Part shown: positions 12,437-24,850 of the stretch, piece by piece
How the letters are laid out: the number at the start of each line of letters is the position of its first letter
How positions within the stretch are numbered: the stretch's first letter is position 1
Assembly: GCA_049999725.1 (NCBI GenBank)
Contig: JBNGIS010028758.1
Coordinates: 147,407-211,406, forward strand
Length of the DNA: 64,000 bases
Reading direction: 5' to 3'
Origin: Haplomitrium mnioides
Taxonomy: Eukaryota; Marchantiophyta; Haplomitriopsida; Calobryales
Translations under genes and position numbers: made by a program
The notes under the pieces: model-generated
What the model was told of the DNA's origin: nothing
The model's database searches: none
Seen by the model: the letters and a program-made list of their open reading frames with translations, nothing else

Positions 12437-15419
12437 GATGACAACTCTAAAGTAAACACAATTGCAATTGGAGATGTGCATCTGAGTGTTAGAGGGTTGG
12501 GAGGCAAGGGCGCGACCCACATTCTAAAGAAAGTTCTCTTTGTACTTGAGATCACACAAAATCTTGCATCAATAAGTGCCCTAATTAGAACTGGCTTGAT
12601 GGTCAATTTTGACAAACATGGATGTAAAGCTCTAAATAAACATGGTAAGGTGGTTTATGTTGGTATTAGAGAGCATAAGCTGTATAGATTCAATTGTATC
12701 CCAACAGTAGAAGAAAGCTTGAAAATGGTTGTCTAGGGAGACAACATGACTTTCTAGCACCATAGGCTTGGACACTTGGGAGAATAAGGAATCAGGGTGC
12801 TCACCAGTATGGTGAGAAATATGGCTTTGGATCAATCCACACTGGATTTCTATGAAGGGTGTGTGAAGGGAAAAGGACACAAGACTACAATCAAAAAGGG
12901 AGTTGTTGGATGGAAGGCATCCAAATTGTCAGATTTAGTCCACAATGATGTTTGTGGACCCATGAAGACGCCTTCAATATCTGGAAACAAATATTTTGTA
13001 ACATTCACATATGATAAATCCATAATGTCTTTTGTCTACTTCATGCATACTAAAGATCAAACTTTTCAATATTTCAAGGAATGTGTGGCTAGGATGGAAA
13101 ATGAGGTTGATAGAAAGATCAAGATCTTGAGGAGTGATGGTAGAATGTAGTATACCTTCCAAATGTTTGAGAAATTCCTTGCAAACCGTAGCATTAGAGC
13201 AAAGGTGATTGCTCTGGACTCACCACACCACAATGATGTGGCAAAGAGACTGAACAAGACAATTGTTGAAAAGGCTAGGAGCATGTTGCAACACGCTGGC
13301 CTGGAGGGCAAGTTATAGGCACATCTAGTAGCCATTGCTGTAAATTTGAAGAATATCAGCCCCACAAAGGCAATTGAAGGGATGACACCTTGGTAGGCTT
13401 AGAAAGGAGTTCAACCTTCAATGAAGCATCTCAGAGTTTTAATAGCGATGCATATGCCCTGGCTTCTAGCACACTTCAAAAGAAGTTGAAACCTAAGGCT
13501 ACAAAGTGTATCTATTTTGGGTACAATGAAGGAGGGAAGGCATATTGATTGTATGGTCGAGCTACAAGAAAAATAATAAAGAGTAGGGATGTCGTCTCAA
13601 TGAGTGAGAGGCAAGGAAAAGAGTGGATCTAGATCCAAACCCTACCCTCCCTATTCTTTTGCAGACCCCTCTAGGTGATAAAGATTAGGGTCAATCTTAT
13701 GGCCATCAACTTGCAGAATAAAGACTAGCTACTGTAAAGAAATTTGAAGAAATTGAAGAGGTGGCATCACAACCTGTGAGGAAATCATAGAGACTTCGAA
13801 AATCGATTGTTCGGCTTGGAATAGAGGAAGGTAATGCAAATATTGCTCTTGAGCGAGAACCAACCAGCTTGAGATAGGCCATAGAAAGAGATGATGCGAA
13901 TCAATAAGAGTAGGCTACAAAAGAGGAGTTCCAATCTTTGATACAAAATGGGACTTGGATTCTAGTAGATTTGCTAGATGACAAGAAAACCATAGGATGC
14001 AAGTGGGTGTTCAAGCTCAAGCTTGGAGCGGCAAATGAAATTACCAAGTACAAGGCACATTTGGTGGCCAAGGGATATTTGCAAAAAGAAGGTATTGACT
14101 CTCAAAAAACATTGCCCTAGTAGTGAAGATGACATCAATTTGCTTCTTAATGGCCATAGTAGCAAAGATGAATTGGGAAGGTTATCAGATGAATGTGAAG
14201 CTAGCTTTCTTGAATGGAGATCTCAAGGAAGAGATCTTATGGTGCAACATGAAGGGCTTAAAGCACTTGAAGAGGAAGACAAGGTATGTCTCCTTAAGAA
14301 GTCTCTATATGGATTGAAACAGTACTCAAGAGTATGGTATGAAAAGATAGACCAACACCTACAGAGTGGTGGATATTCTAGATGCACATCCAATCACAAT
14401 GTGTACTTCTCAATAGTAAAGGGGTCTATCAACAAAGTCACTATGAACATAGACGACTTGTTGTTATTCAGTGACAATTTGGACTTGTTGTGCAACATGA
14501 AGCATAGTTTGAGTACCCTCTTTTAGATGGTGGACCTTGGAGAGGTGTACTACATCTTGGGTATACATGTGATTAGGGATAGAGATGCAAGTAGCATTGA
14601 GCTCAATCAGCTCTAGAGTACATTGATTCAATTATGAAGGAATTCAGGATGGAAAAAGCAAAGCTTTGAGTTACATCTTCTGAAGCTAGTTGCAAATTGT
14701 CAAAGGAAATGGAAGCAAATAATGAGGAAGAAAAGGCACAAATAGCAAGTTCCATATAAATAAGCAATAGGAAAATTAATGTATGCCATGCTAGGAACAA
14801 TGCCAGACCTGGCATTTTCAGTGGGAGCTCTAAGTGGGTTCATGGATAACACTGGAAGACAGCTAAACAAGTTATAAGGTACTTGAAGGGTATAAAAGAT
14901 CTTAGCATCACCTATCATGGTGGTAAAAGGATCAAACTTATTGGCTATTGTGATGCAAATTGGCAAGGAGAACAAAGTTAAAAGAGATCCACTTATGGGT
15001 TTGTGTTTAGTGTAGGAGATAGAGCTATCTACTTGAGCAGCAAATTGTAGAAGACAATTTCTCTTTCAACGACCGAAGCTGAGTACCCATGATGGCATTA
15101 ACATATGCCAGTAAAGAAACTATATGGCTACACAGGTTGCTTGAAGAAATTGGATTCAAGCAAAGCACACCTACCACCATTGAGTGTGACAACCAAGGAT
15201 GTATGAAACTGGCCATCAATCAAGTTCACCATCCTAGAACAAAACCCATTGATATCCAGTACCACTTCATAAGAGACTTGATTGGAAATGAGATGGAATT
15301 GGAGTATTGTGTGATAGAGGAGATGGCAACTAACATTCTCATCAAAGCATTGCCCAAAGAAAAGCACTTCAAGATGATCAACAAAATTAGGATGTATAGG
15401 AACATGCGATAAGTGGGAG
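12437..15419 (+). pseudogene. Copia-3 pol: integrase, reverse transcriptase, RNase H
   Basis: The pre-integrase block (HRLGHLG at 12767) is followed by the integrase core (VHNDVCGP near 12940; the second aspartate in ILRSDGR near 13125; NKTIVEKARSML near 13255). Reverse transcriptase runs from about 13900: TIGCKWVFKLKLGA, KAHLVAKGYLQKEG, LAFLNGDLKEE, LLKKSLYGLKQ. The active-site region near 14443-14470 reads TMNIDDLLLF where YVDD is expected. RNase H shows LIGYCDANWQGE, LSTTEAEY and TTIECDNQGC up to 15410. Scattered stops and at least four frameshifts kill it. The 3' polypurine tract GATAAGTGGGAG abuts the LTR. Confidence 0.88.
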
Positions 15420-15947
15420 TGTTGGGAAATGCATCTTAGATGTTGTAGATATATGATCATGGGCTTTTCTCTTGAACTATTTTGTATAGTTTTTTTAGTT
15501 TATCAGCTACTTTACCTAGGCTCTAGATTAGACACAATTTTGGAGGTGCTGACATATGGATGCACTTGATGGTGACACGTGGCAGCACTAAAAGGCTTCT
15601 AAGGAAAATAGTTCCTTGGCCTCACAAGGGAGCGATGATTATGCTCATGCAGTCGTGTGCATGAGCATACAAAGAAAAATCATATTCGATAGGCGAGGGC
15701 AAGGTCTTGCCAAAAATCGCATCTCAACCTAAGCACGATTTTCCCCTTTGATTCTAATTTTTGGTTGTTTGTGACGTTGATTGTAAAGCATTGGAATCAT
15801 GTTCTCGTGGTGTATTGCGACTTGCTTTCTGTCGATCTTCGACTTTAATCTCATCTATCTCCTTCGAAGCATATTTCATGTTAAGTGCTCTCTCTCAACA
15901 TCTTCTCAACTCTTCACATGGATTTTTGAAGTTCATATTTTCCAATA
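15420..15947 (+). mobile_element. 3' LTR of Copia-3 (shortened)
   Basis: Starts TGTTGGGAAATG after the polypurine tract and ends near TTTTCCAATA at 15947. At about 528 bp it is roughly half the length of the two other Copia LTRs. It shares their 3' portion (GAAGCATATTTCATGTTAAG, CTCTTCACATGGA), so an internal deletion is likely. Confidence 0.7.
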
Positions 15948-15961
15948 GTACCTAGCAAGAT

Positions 15962-16140
15962 GTGAAGGGCTGCCCTATCACAACCACTGTGGGACAAGTG
16001 ATTAGAGATAGCCCAATCTTTAAAAGACAGCTAAACGAGCTTTTGATAGGACCCAAGCGAAGGAAGTTGTCTACCTCCCATGGGAACCCCTGGAGACACT
16101 TTGATGGTTTGAGAGGATCAAGGAGCACCAAAAATTGAAA
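15962..16140 (+). pseudogene. Gypsy protease-region scrap
   Basis: Reads CPITTTVGQVIRDSP and LNELLIGPKRRK. This parallels CPITATVGQLIRDSP and LKELLIGAKMQKK just before the protease of the Gypsy element G4 (about 55440-55560, minus strand). It may be a remnant of G2, whose pol starts 4.5 kb downstream, or a separate insertion. Confidence 0.6.
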
Positions 16141-17980
16141 TTTAGGTCGATGGATGCACTCTAACATCAGTGAGACTAGATTTTGGAAGGGGAGGAGGAG
16201 GGGAGGGGGCAAGAGTTCACATTATGGTGGAGTAGACTACCAACCAGCTAGGCTAGAGAACATTTAAACCCACTTCATGGATCATGAGATTGGCCGATGG
16301 ATCAAGGGTAAAGCCAAAAAGGGCGCTGACTAACATGCCAATTTGCATAAGGGGTGTAGATTTATCCTTGAACTATCTGGTCATGAGACCCACTAGCACT
16401 GCAATATACCTTATTCTAATTGATTGACCTTAGCTATATGAGACAATGGTGACCCGCCACTAGGGGACTCAAACTCTGAGGTTTGGAAAGCCTTGGACCT
16501 TGGTCCACTATGGCCAACAAACACATCATGGGGAGACAAATCATGATAAGGAATATGATGCCGAATGGACTGTCGACCCTACCGCTGGGGTGAGGTGCTA
16601 AGAAAACAACCCCACATCGCCACAAGCGCCAAAATAAGGAATTATGGGATACATTTTGTTGGGAGGGATTGACCCTTTGTCAGTTTGAGTGTTTAAGAGG
16701 GTGTTGGAACTGTTTTGGTTCACATTCAATCACTCCTCCTTGATTTGCTATCCACTTGGAATCTGGTCCAGGTCGATCTCAGGCCCAGATCAGAGTTTTG
16801 AGGGGCCAAATGAGAGCTTTACTCTGCTTAATTCTTGCATACACCCATGTGAAGGTGGCTGGTCTATAGAGTACATGAACTACAGATCTGATCCCTCCTT
16901 AGCACTAGGTATAGATCTGTGATTCCAGATTTCCATGGCTGAAAATCTGTCCTTAGCCCTTGCTCTTCCTCTCTCCTATGCTGAAATCTACTTCTAAAAA
17001 CAAACTTTTAAATCTATGCTATAAAATGACAGCCTACTATATCTAGTGTTATCTTGATTATTCTCACATGCTCTTCCTAACTCTATTGCAGAAATCAGAA
17101 TGTCTACATGCTAAAGCTACACACCCAAAACTACCACAATAATAGACCAAAAAGAACCCTTGATGTGGTGTTACCAATTCCTGAAATCAAGGATTTGCCT
17201 GATCTCGATTGTTCTCCTTTCTGGTCAGTGTTGCCCAAGTCTCCGTCACCAGCAAAAACTTTGTGCTAATCTTCTTGAAGTAACCTTATTGGCCAAAAAT
17301 ACCATGCCCACAACCCACGCTTGCCCCTTTGCTTGGTCTGCTCCCAGCACCTCACTCCTCTTCTTGCTTCCCAACTATTAATCGATGGATGGATCCCCAC
17401 AATGAGCCCCCACATGAGGCTATACCCTCACAGAAAATGTAGTGGGAGAGCTCATTTAATGCCCCTTACATTTCTTGGTGAACTTTCCCACACCCAATTT
17501 TAGATCCTAATATTAATTTCAGTTAACCAATATTAACGTCAAAATTGAAGGCCAATTGTGAGGATTTCTCCTTGGTAGCCTTGTTGCCTTGATTGCTGCC
17601 CTCATGCTCATTGACATTTCAGTGCTTTAGGTCAACCTTCTATTTTGTACGCAGCTCTTGTATCCCCCCGCACAGAGTTCCACGTCACCTTCCTCACATT
17701 TCTCTTGCAACGAAACTAAGTCTCCTTTGGCCTTTCTCCTTGTTCATCCTCTAGAGTTAGCGGAGGTATTCAAGGGAGTAGCTCTCTTCCTGCAGTATGG
17801 CCTAGAGGCATTTTAGTTTTTTGCATTCTAGTCTTCTTCCTTGCGGTGCAACATGTGCATTCCTCCGGGGGAGCTCGCTTCCCTCCTCTGATTTTTTTTT
17901 CTCATTTTCTTTCCTTGTTGTTGCCCATCATTGGCTGCAAGCATACAATAATGGATGGGTTTCCCTACAAGCACATGATG
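16141..17980. other. No gene recognised
   Basis: Only short open stretches without family resemblance were seen. A TGTTGGAACTG at 16702 could be an LTR start, but no matching end or second copy is in the window. Confidence 0.4.
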
Positions 17981-17988
17981 CAACAACA

Positions 17989-18830
17989 TTAAATCCAGCC
18001 TCCATATACGTCTTTGTTCAATATCTTTGGCAAACAATTGATGAGAATTCCAATCAACCAGCTAGCTGTGTCCATCATATATGGGGTAGGTGCTGGCAAT
18101 GTAAACACATGAATCACTCTTGCATGGATAATCATGGTCACAACATCAAGAGATTGCATCTTCAAAAATTGTTTCAGTCCACCATATGCTATCAAAGTAG
18201 CAAAGTAGTTGTTGGATGACTTTGAGATCATAGATGAGCAACTATGAGGAAGAGGAATTTGAAGCAGAGCATGCATGATCAAAGACTCCCCTAAACTTTC
18301 ATCCATGTTCTGACACCTTTGCCTCTAAAAGAGTACTGCATGTTTCTTGTACATTGAAATCAAACCAAGAACTTTGAGAGCGCTTTGTCTTGGTGTTAAA
18401 TGGTCACTGATATCCTCCAAGATTGGTGGAAGATGTTTCTTCAAATACTCATCTTTATTATCCTACCAATCCAGCCTATCATGCTCTTTAAAACAAAGGA
18501 CATGGAGGATTGCACTTTCTAGCTGTGATTGCAAATGTGGTGCGCAACAAGCTTTCATCCACATTTCATTATGACCAGCTTTGCAATTTCTTCAAAAGCA
18601 AGAGCCAAAACATGCTCTAGCATAGTATGGTAAACCTTAGCATCTGCATTTTTGTGCATTAGCTTGAGAGCTTGTTTAGGTGTGACACTCCAATACCAGT
18701 CTCTTTTAGGAGTCTGATTTGGATTTGAAAATTTTATAAGCCTACCACAATAGCTTAGGCGTCTTCTGGCAAAAACATCAGCAGTGCTAACCATGGGCTG
18801 CCACAAAGATTTCTAGTGAAACTTAGCTGC
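17989..18830 (-). pseudogene. Karyopherin-beta (importin)-like pseudogene fragment
   Basis: Reading the minus strand from about 18806 gives DVFARRRLSYCGRLIKF, then WYWSVTPKQALKLMH, then (frame change) DEYLKKHLPPILEDISDH followed by QSALKVLGLISM, then LIAYGGLKQFLK, TRV/ARVIHVFTLP-type residues and ASWLIGILINCLPK. The EYLKKHLPP..SPRQSAL-type block and the HEAT-like helices resemble the middle of plant importin-beta family nuclear transport receptors. I cannot name the member. About 270 codons run without visible introns, which suggests a processed or retro-copied fragment. Two frame changes and several stops show it is dead. No other part of the receptor (N-terminal Ran-binding region) is present nearby. 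The family call is moderate. Confidence 0.45.
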
Positions 18831-19139
18831 CAATCAGTCATTTGTGCTGTTACATAATGCTCAATGTGTGAGTAGATAAACTCCTATTTTCCTTTTCAAA
18901 ATTTCTATCGATTTCAGTCACAATTGCACCATCCATTCCATTCAACTTCTCACTGTTTTTCCAATTGTAGCCTACGTCCAACATCTGCTATGTATTCGAG
19001 CTCATTAGTGGACGTGGCGAATGAAACTTTTAGACATTTATCTGAGTTTCTTGGAGTTTTTGTCAATCTGGGCAAGAGTGGAAAGTTCCTTCCCATTGCC
19101 TTAGCAAGGCAGAAAGACACCACCACACTCCTTGTTTTT

Positions 19140-19800
19140 CCAAATTCCTCTCCTTGATTTCGCTGACCTCCTCTTCCTCGATCTCGCTGATTTTCTCCTC
19201 CTTGAATTCTTTCAATTCTGGTCTGAATTGCCTCACCCCTCCTCTTTGATTTTACTGATCTCCTCTTCTTCAATTTCTCCTCACAATTCTTCCTGAATTC
19301 CTCTCACAATTTCTCTCTCACTCTCTCCTCGAATTCCCTCAGATTTCTCCTCACCCCTCTTCTGAATTCCTCTCCTCAAATTCCTCCTCTCTTTATGAAT
19401 TCTCCTCTGGCTCTGATTTCTTTTGAATTCTCCTCTCCCCTCTCATCAATTTCTCCTCATGCTTCATCTCGTCGATTTTCCTCATGAATTCCCCTCCTTT
19501 GAATCTCCTCATGAATTTCTCCTCTCTGAATTCCCTCTCTCTCCTCAATTTTGCTTATCTTCTCATGTCTGAATTCCTTGTGAATTCCCTCTCTCCCTCT
19601 CGATTCTCTGATTTCTCCTCTCACCTCACCTCTCCTCGATTTCTCTGATTTCTCCTCTCACATCTCCTTGATTTTTCTCACGATTCCTCTCCCCACCTCA
19701 AATTTTCCTCGCAGCTCCTCCCCACTCCTTTGATTTATCCTCACAACTCTTTTCTCCTTGCATCTTAATTCCTCCTCCTCGCCTGTTGTGGCTGCTCAAC
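19140..19800. repeat. CT-rich degenerate tandem tract
   Basis: Irregular units built on AATTCCTCTCCTC and GATTTCTCCTCTCAC repeat for about 650 bp, with strong strand asymmetry (pyrimidines on plus). It is immediately followed by a purine-rich and then AATAT-rich microsatellite. Confidence 0.7.
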
Positions 19801-19804
19801 TCTG

Positions 19805-19960
19805 ACCGAGGAAGAGAGTAAGGAAGGGAAGGAGGGGGGAAAATAGAAGGAAAGGGAGAGGGAAGGAAGAAAAAAAAAACTAAAAAAATTAAAATATAAT
19901 ATAATATAATATAATAATGAAATGAAATAGATTAAAAAAATAAGAGAAGAAAGTCTTACA
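19805..19960. repeat. Purine-rich then ATATA microsatellite
   Basis: A GGAAGGAGGG-type purine run passes into AATATAATATAATATAATAT near 19890-19915. Simple-sequence expansion. Confidence 0.7.
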
Positions 19961-20649
19961 AGTTGTTCTATTTAAGTCATTATATTATATTGTTAAGCGG
20001 GGTACTCTTCTTGGGTACTCTTCTTCCCCTATCTCATAGTCCTTGTAACAAAATAAGAGCCCCTCTTGGAGAGCGTGAATAGAGCACCCTTTACAACTTT
20101 TACACTAATGGGGAAAATAATAAAATACTAACTTTATTAGAGCAAATAGAGAGCAGATGGGAGGAATTTGTCTAAGAAAAGAGTAGGATGGCTCACATGG
20201 CCTCTGTTCCTATCAAATTCTCATCGCCATTCTCTTTGTTGTCAAATTCTATTGTTGCTACTTCCTCGCGCCCTCTCAGACTTTCTTCTGAAACCACTCT
20301 CTAGTTCCTCAATCAAGCACCTCGCATCCTTGCCTTGCCTCTCTCCACTTGGTGGTTCCCTCTTCATTGTTTGCCCTCATCTTTTTGAGTTTTTTCCTCA
20401 TGGCTGCCTTGCACAATGCCGAATCGTGCTCCAGCTATAAGTTGTCTGCAAGGTAGGAGGAGGAGAAAGAAAGGAAAGATAAAAGAATAGGAAAGAAGGG
20501 GAACAGAGTAGAATAGACAAATCAGCATAAAACATAGAAGAATAGACTAGAAGAATTCAATGGAATAAATCAATAAAATAAAATTACTAATATTACATTG
20601 TACTATACTCAACGAAGATACAGGGTACACAAAGCACTGAGGACAGATT
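19961..20649. other. No gene recognised
   Basis: AT-rich with short open stretches only. A 90-codon open stretch at 20168-20440 is leucine/serine rich and resembles nothing I know. Confidence 0.35.
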
Positions 20650-22130
20650 ACACAAGGAGAAAAGTGACATATAAGAATACAAATGACAAGCAGCTTGCAA
20701 GCCAAGGGTGAGGCCCTTTGCTCCAAATCTCATCGATGACCTCTCGAGTGATTTCTCTTTCCTACATCAAATTGGGCCAACCCTCCAATGAATCTGAACA
20801 AATATGCTTTTTTAAGACTCTAGACAACTCCTCAAACTGATTTTACCCTCTTTGCTCCCCTTGTGCAACATGTTGATCAATTTGGGGCTCTAAGTGCTGT
20901 ACTAGGCCGAGTTAAACACAAAACTTTGAAAAAACCCGGTTGACATGGACAGTCAAAGAGGACTCCAACAAGGAAGGGACCTTCTAGGTACACTATCTAG
21001 ATCAGCTAACCGAGAGTGATCTATTAGAGACTTAACTCGTGGGAGCTACACTCCTAGAGATTCCAGTTATAGAGTAGTAGCCATAGAGAAAGAAGAGGTG
21101 GATATAGTCGTCAAAGTAGAGTTGTCATATATTTCTTTTTTTTTAGCAGATTTAGACCATAGTTGGGTAGGAAGCTCATGAGTGCATCGAGGAAGAGTCA
21201 CGGGGCAAAAATCAACATTAGTGGAAACTTACTGAAATTCCACTAATTGGGATAGAACATAGACCATTAGGTTGGACCTATATCAAGACATGGAGATCAT
21301 AAAAGGAATAACTTACCAAGTGGAGTTCTACCTCACTTCACAAGCCAAAAAAGTCCTATCCTAGGTCTTTGAAAGCTAATAAGATGTGTTTTTTTTGGCA
21401 TCATTCTAACTTGCAAATAGTTCTTAGAGAGTTCGGATAACTTCATATTGACCTCAAACCCTCACCCATACTTGTCGGACAAAAAGAATAACAACTAAAC
21501 CGCATGATGTCCCTAATGGTGAAAGAAGAGGTGGACAAGTTGTTGAAAGTTGAGTTCATCTGTCATGTGATAAAGAGTAAGTGGGTACCACCTTTAGTGG
21601 TGGTGTTTAAGAAGCTAAGACTGGATGAAAAGCCAAAAATGAGAGTATGCCAAGACTATGATAGGATCAATCTAGTCACTTAAAATAACCATTACTTGTT
21701 ACTGTTCATCGATAGAGTACTAGATTTTGTAATAGCCCACAAAGTATATAACTTCATGGTCAGCTACTCATGCTACAAAGAGGTATGGAGTCAGCTAAAG
21801 AACTAGCTCAAGACAACTTTTACCATATAGTGGGGGGTATTTGCTTTTTGGCAGATGCCATTTGGACTATGTAGTGTCTTAAGAACCTTCCAACATCTTG
21901 TGATGAATATGTTCGACAATTACTTGTGGAAGTTCTTGGAGATCTTCATCAATGACTTTGTGGTCTATGGGAAGGCCATAGAGCATGTAGAAAATCCGAG
22001 ATTGACTTTTCGAGGGTGCAAAGACATATGGTTAAGGCTAGACCTAAGTAAATGCTTCTTTGTAGTCCAAGAAGGTATATTATTGGGTCACAAGATATTT
22101 TCTAGAGGTATTGAAGTAACTAAGAGAAAA
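20650..22130 (+). pseudogene. Gypsy G2, 5' part of pol (up to reverse transcriptase)
   Basis: From about 21490 the frame reads YRMNPMMSL-type sequence, KEEVDKLLKVEFICHVIKS, WVPPLVVVFKKL, KPKMRVCQDYDRIN, then MPFGLCSVLRTFQHLVMNMF, then IFINDFVVYGKAIEH (active site FIDD altered to FIND), and LLGHKIFSRGIEVTKRK. This is a Ty3/Gypsy reverse transcriptase. Upstream of 21490 only scattered Gypsy-like residues are visible. The coding sequence stops abruptly at 22130, exactly where element A begins, and resumes at 33733 with FPNNLQEV-GFFG, the normal next segment. No 5' LTR was found. Confidence 0.85.
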
Positions 22131-22176
22131 ACAATTGTTATTTTGAGCAAGAATTGCTTTTGAGTTCTTGTTTTAT
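22131..22176 (+). repeat. Left terminal inverted repeat of element A
   Basis: About 46 bp matching the ends at 43261 and 63956: AACARYYGYTAYTTTGARC, then CAAGAA, then TTGAGTTCTTGTTT. It begins at the break point in the Gypsy G2 gene. Confidence 0.65.
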
Positions 22177-22269
22177 TTCACACTCAAGAAAAATTATTTT
22201 CAAATTTGAACTTCAAAAATTACATTTTTTGTGAATTTTTTTAACAAATGGTTTTTTAGCTTGCAATTT

Positions 22270-22369
22270 NNNNNNNNNNNNNNNNNNNNNNNNNNNNNNN
22301 NNNNNNNNNNNNNNNNNNNNNNNNNNNNNNNNNNNNNNNNNNNNNNNNNNNNNNNNNNNNNNNNNNNNN
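22270..22369. other. Assembly gap (100 N)
   Basis: Run of N in the AT-rich left subterminal region of element A. The round length suggests a gap of unknown true size. Confidence 0.99.
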
Positions 22370-24579
22370 TTCTTTTATTTATATACTCATATTATTGTAA
22401 AATCATTTTTATATCAAATATTTTGTGGAAACAAAATTTTAAAAGCATTATATTTAAAGAAGATAAGCACTAAAAGATAGAATATTTTTAAACCATATTA
22501 TACTTCAATCACAATATTTTAATGCTTTCTACAATATTCAAAAGACATTAAACTTACCAAAAACTAAAACATTTACAAAAAATACATTCAAAGCAAAGGT
22601 GATGCATAGACGAGCACTCGCATCTTCTAACATATGCTTTCAACTTCCAACTATATACAAAAAAGTTGAAAACAAAAAAGAACAAATGTGGTCATATAGA
22701 CTTCCGTATGAATATCCTCACAACATCATCTCTTTCAATCAAAATCAATCAAGTATTCATATGGATTCATACACTCAATCTCTCATAACTTGCACAAATC
22801 TATTCCAAAAATAAAAATCAAAGAAGTGACTAGTGTGATGAATGATTTCAGAATTCATAGTTTTAATATATATATTTTTAAAGATTAACACAAAACCAAA
22901 AAAATCTTCTGTGGAGAGATTCCATATATCAAAACTAAAATCATTCAAACATGAATGTCTATGCTAGCATAAACTTCTTTGCATATATCTTATGAATTGC
23001 ATATTGTTTTATCCAAAATTCATTCATCCTTATAAGGTTGCCTGTCTCACTTGAACTTAATAGCATATACATTAAACATTTTCTTGTTGAAGGATCATTT
23101 ATTCAAACACATGTACTTATAGGATCTTGGACTTGAACTTTTTTTGAAATCAAATGCTTTATTATATATACAAAGTTTACATCAGTCAATGACTTCTTTA
23201 TCAATCTCTTCCTCCTCGTGATAGATGATGTCTTCTAAATCATATAATTAAGAAGCTTGAGCATCTATAGCCACTGATAAATCCTGTGGGGACTTTCAAG
23301 TCCCCAAATTAACAATATAGTCATCTGATACACTTGCTGTACCAAGAGGAACAAGCTCTTTGTAGAAAGCGTAGACAACCTGTGACTCCGTAACATCTCA
23401 TGGCAAAGAGGTCATTGCCAAAACTCTCTTTGGAATAAAGATAGACTATAATATATCATATTCTATTGTATTACAAGTACATATTAATCTAAGGGCATTT
23501 ATTAAACTTGTGTCAGATCTAGAGAAAAGATCTAAAATCTAATCATACTCAAACAACAAATGATCAATGAAAAATTTATGAAAAACATATGGCTTCTAGT
23601 AAACATTTATAGGAGCATCATTTCTTGGATGTTTTAGTTTCGCAAAAACTACATAGCAACTAAATACACTACGCATAATTTGACGAGGACGACAAGTTGC
23701 ATCTTTGGATTGTAGATTGAACAATGTCATGTTGGCACTTCTCCTCCTTCGTCCAACAACATATCGTCCAATACTCGTGAGCATGTGAAATTTTCGGACC
23801 ACGATAATGATGAATGCTAGTTTTTTCACAACAACAATCATATAAAATTTATAAGACACAACAAAAAAAGAAATCAATTAAAAAACAAATATACTAACAT
23901 AAAATAGACAATATAAACTTCTAGAAGACTAACAAGATGTTGTGGTTAATGATCCATTAGTTTTCCAAAAAGGCATACTTAACAAGGCCAAATGACCTCA
24001 AAGTGTGAATGATTACAAAAGACCAAAAATCAGATGTTGTAATTGTTGCAAATGATAATACCATGTCAAAAATATCGTCTTTGGACAAGGGCTTTGAATC
24101 ATCATGTTTGCATTCTTTAAGGTTGCTACTACATGAAATATCAGCAACAACAAGTATGAAACTTTAGGTTTCACTAGTCCTTTTAGTTGCCTAGCAGTGG
24201 GTTCCCTAAGGACTTGGTAAAATGCTATATTGAGTCTATCTATGTACAACTTCATAATCTAATTTCTTTGCATCGACTTCTCCCTCTGAGAGATGGACAA
24301 CAACTTCATTATGTTGCCTCACTTTCCACTCTCTCTCTTTCTGAAAATGAAGCAAAAAAACAGAAAGGTAAGCAACCAAGGTTGGGAACTGGCCTTGTTC
24401 TTTAAGAGCTTCTTTCACATCTTCAATTCTTTTTTGCCCTTGGCAACTTTTTGCAGGTTGACGCTTGAATGTTTTCTCACCTTGAAAAAGAAAGCAATTT
24501 ATGATTCAATAACTGAAAGCACATAATTGAAAGTGCTACTACATCAAGAAGTTCATGCACGTATGGATTTTTTTTAGCC

Positions 24580-24850
24580 ATAGTAGGCTAAGAGTCATCT
24601 CTCTAGTTATAGAGAGACTCCTCTAACCTATGTGCATATGGACCAGAAGTCAATGCGCTTGGACTCTTGGTAATCCATGTGCGTATAGACTGTTTGTTGT
24701 CCAAGCACTAAGAGACTTTACTCTATGCACACATAGACTTCAAAGAGTCTAAGCATTAGAACTTCAAAGAGTCCATGCACACATGGAATCTTCATTCCAT
24801 GTGCACATGGACTACAAATAGTCCATGTATGCATGTTATTAGCGGTCAAA
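24580..24850. repeat. Intronic minisatellite of element A (methyltransferase gene)
   Basis: About eight imperfect units with the core ATGYRCACATRGACT (for example TGCACACATAGACTTC, GTGCACATGGACTAC). The related copy B carries the same type of repeat in the equivalent intron at 48375-48470. Confidence 0.6.

Noticed and set aside
16702-17830. A possible LTR beginning TGTTGGAACTG
   Set aside because: No matching CA end, polypurine tract, duplication or second copy was found.
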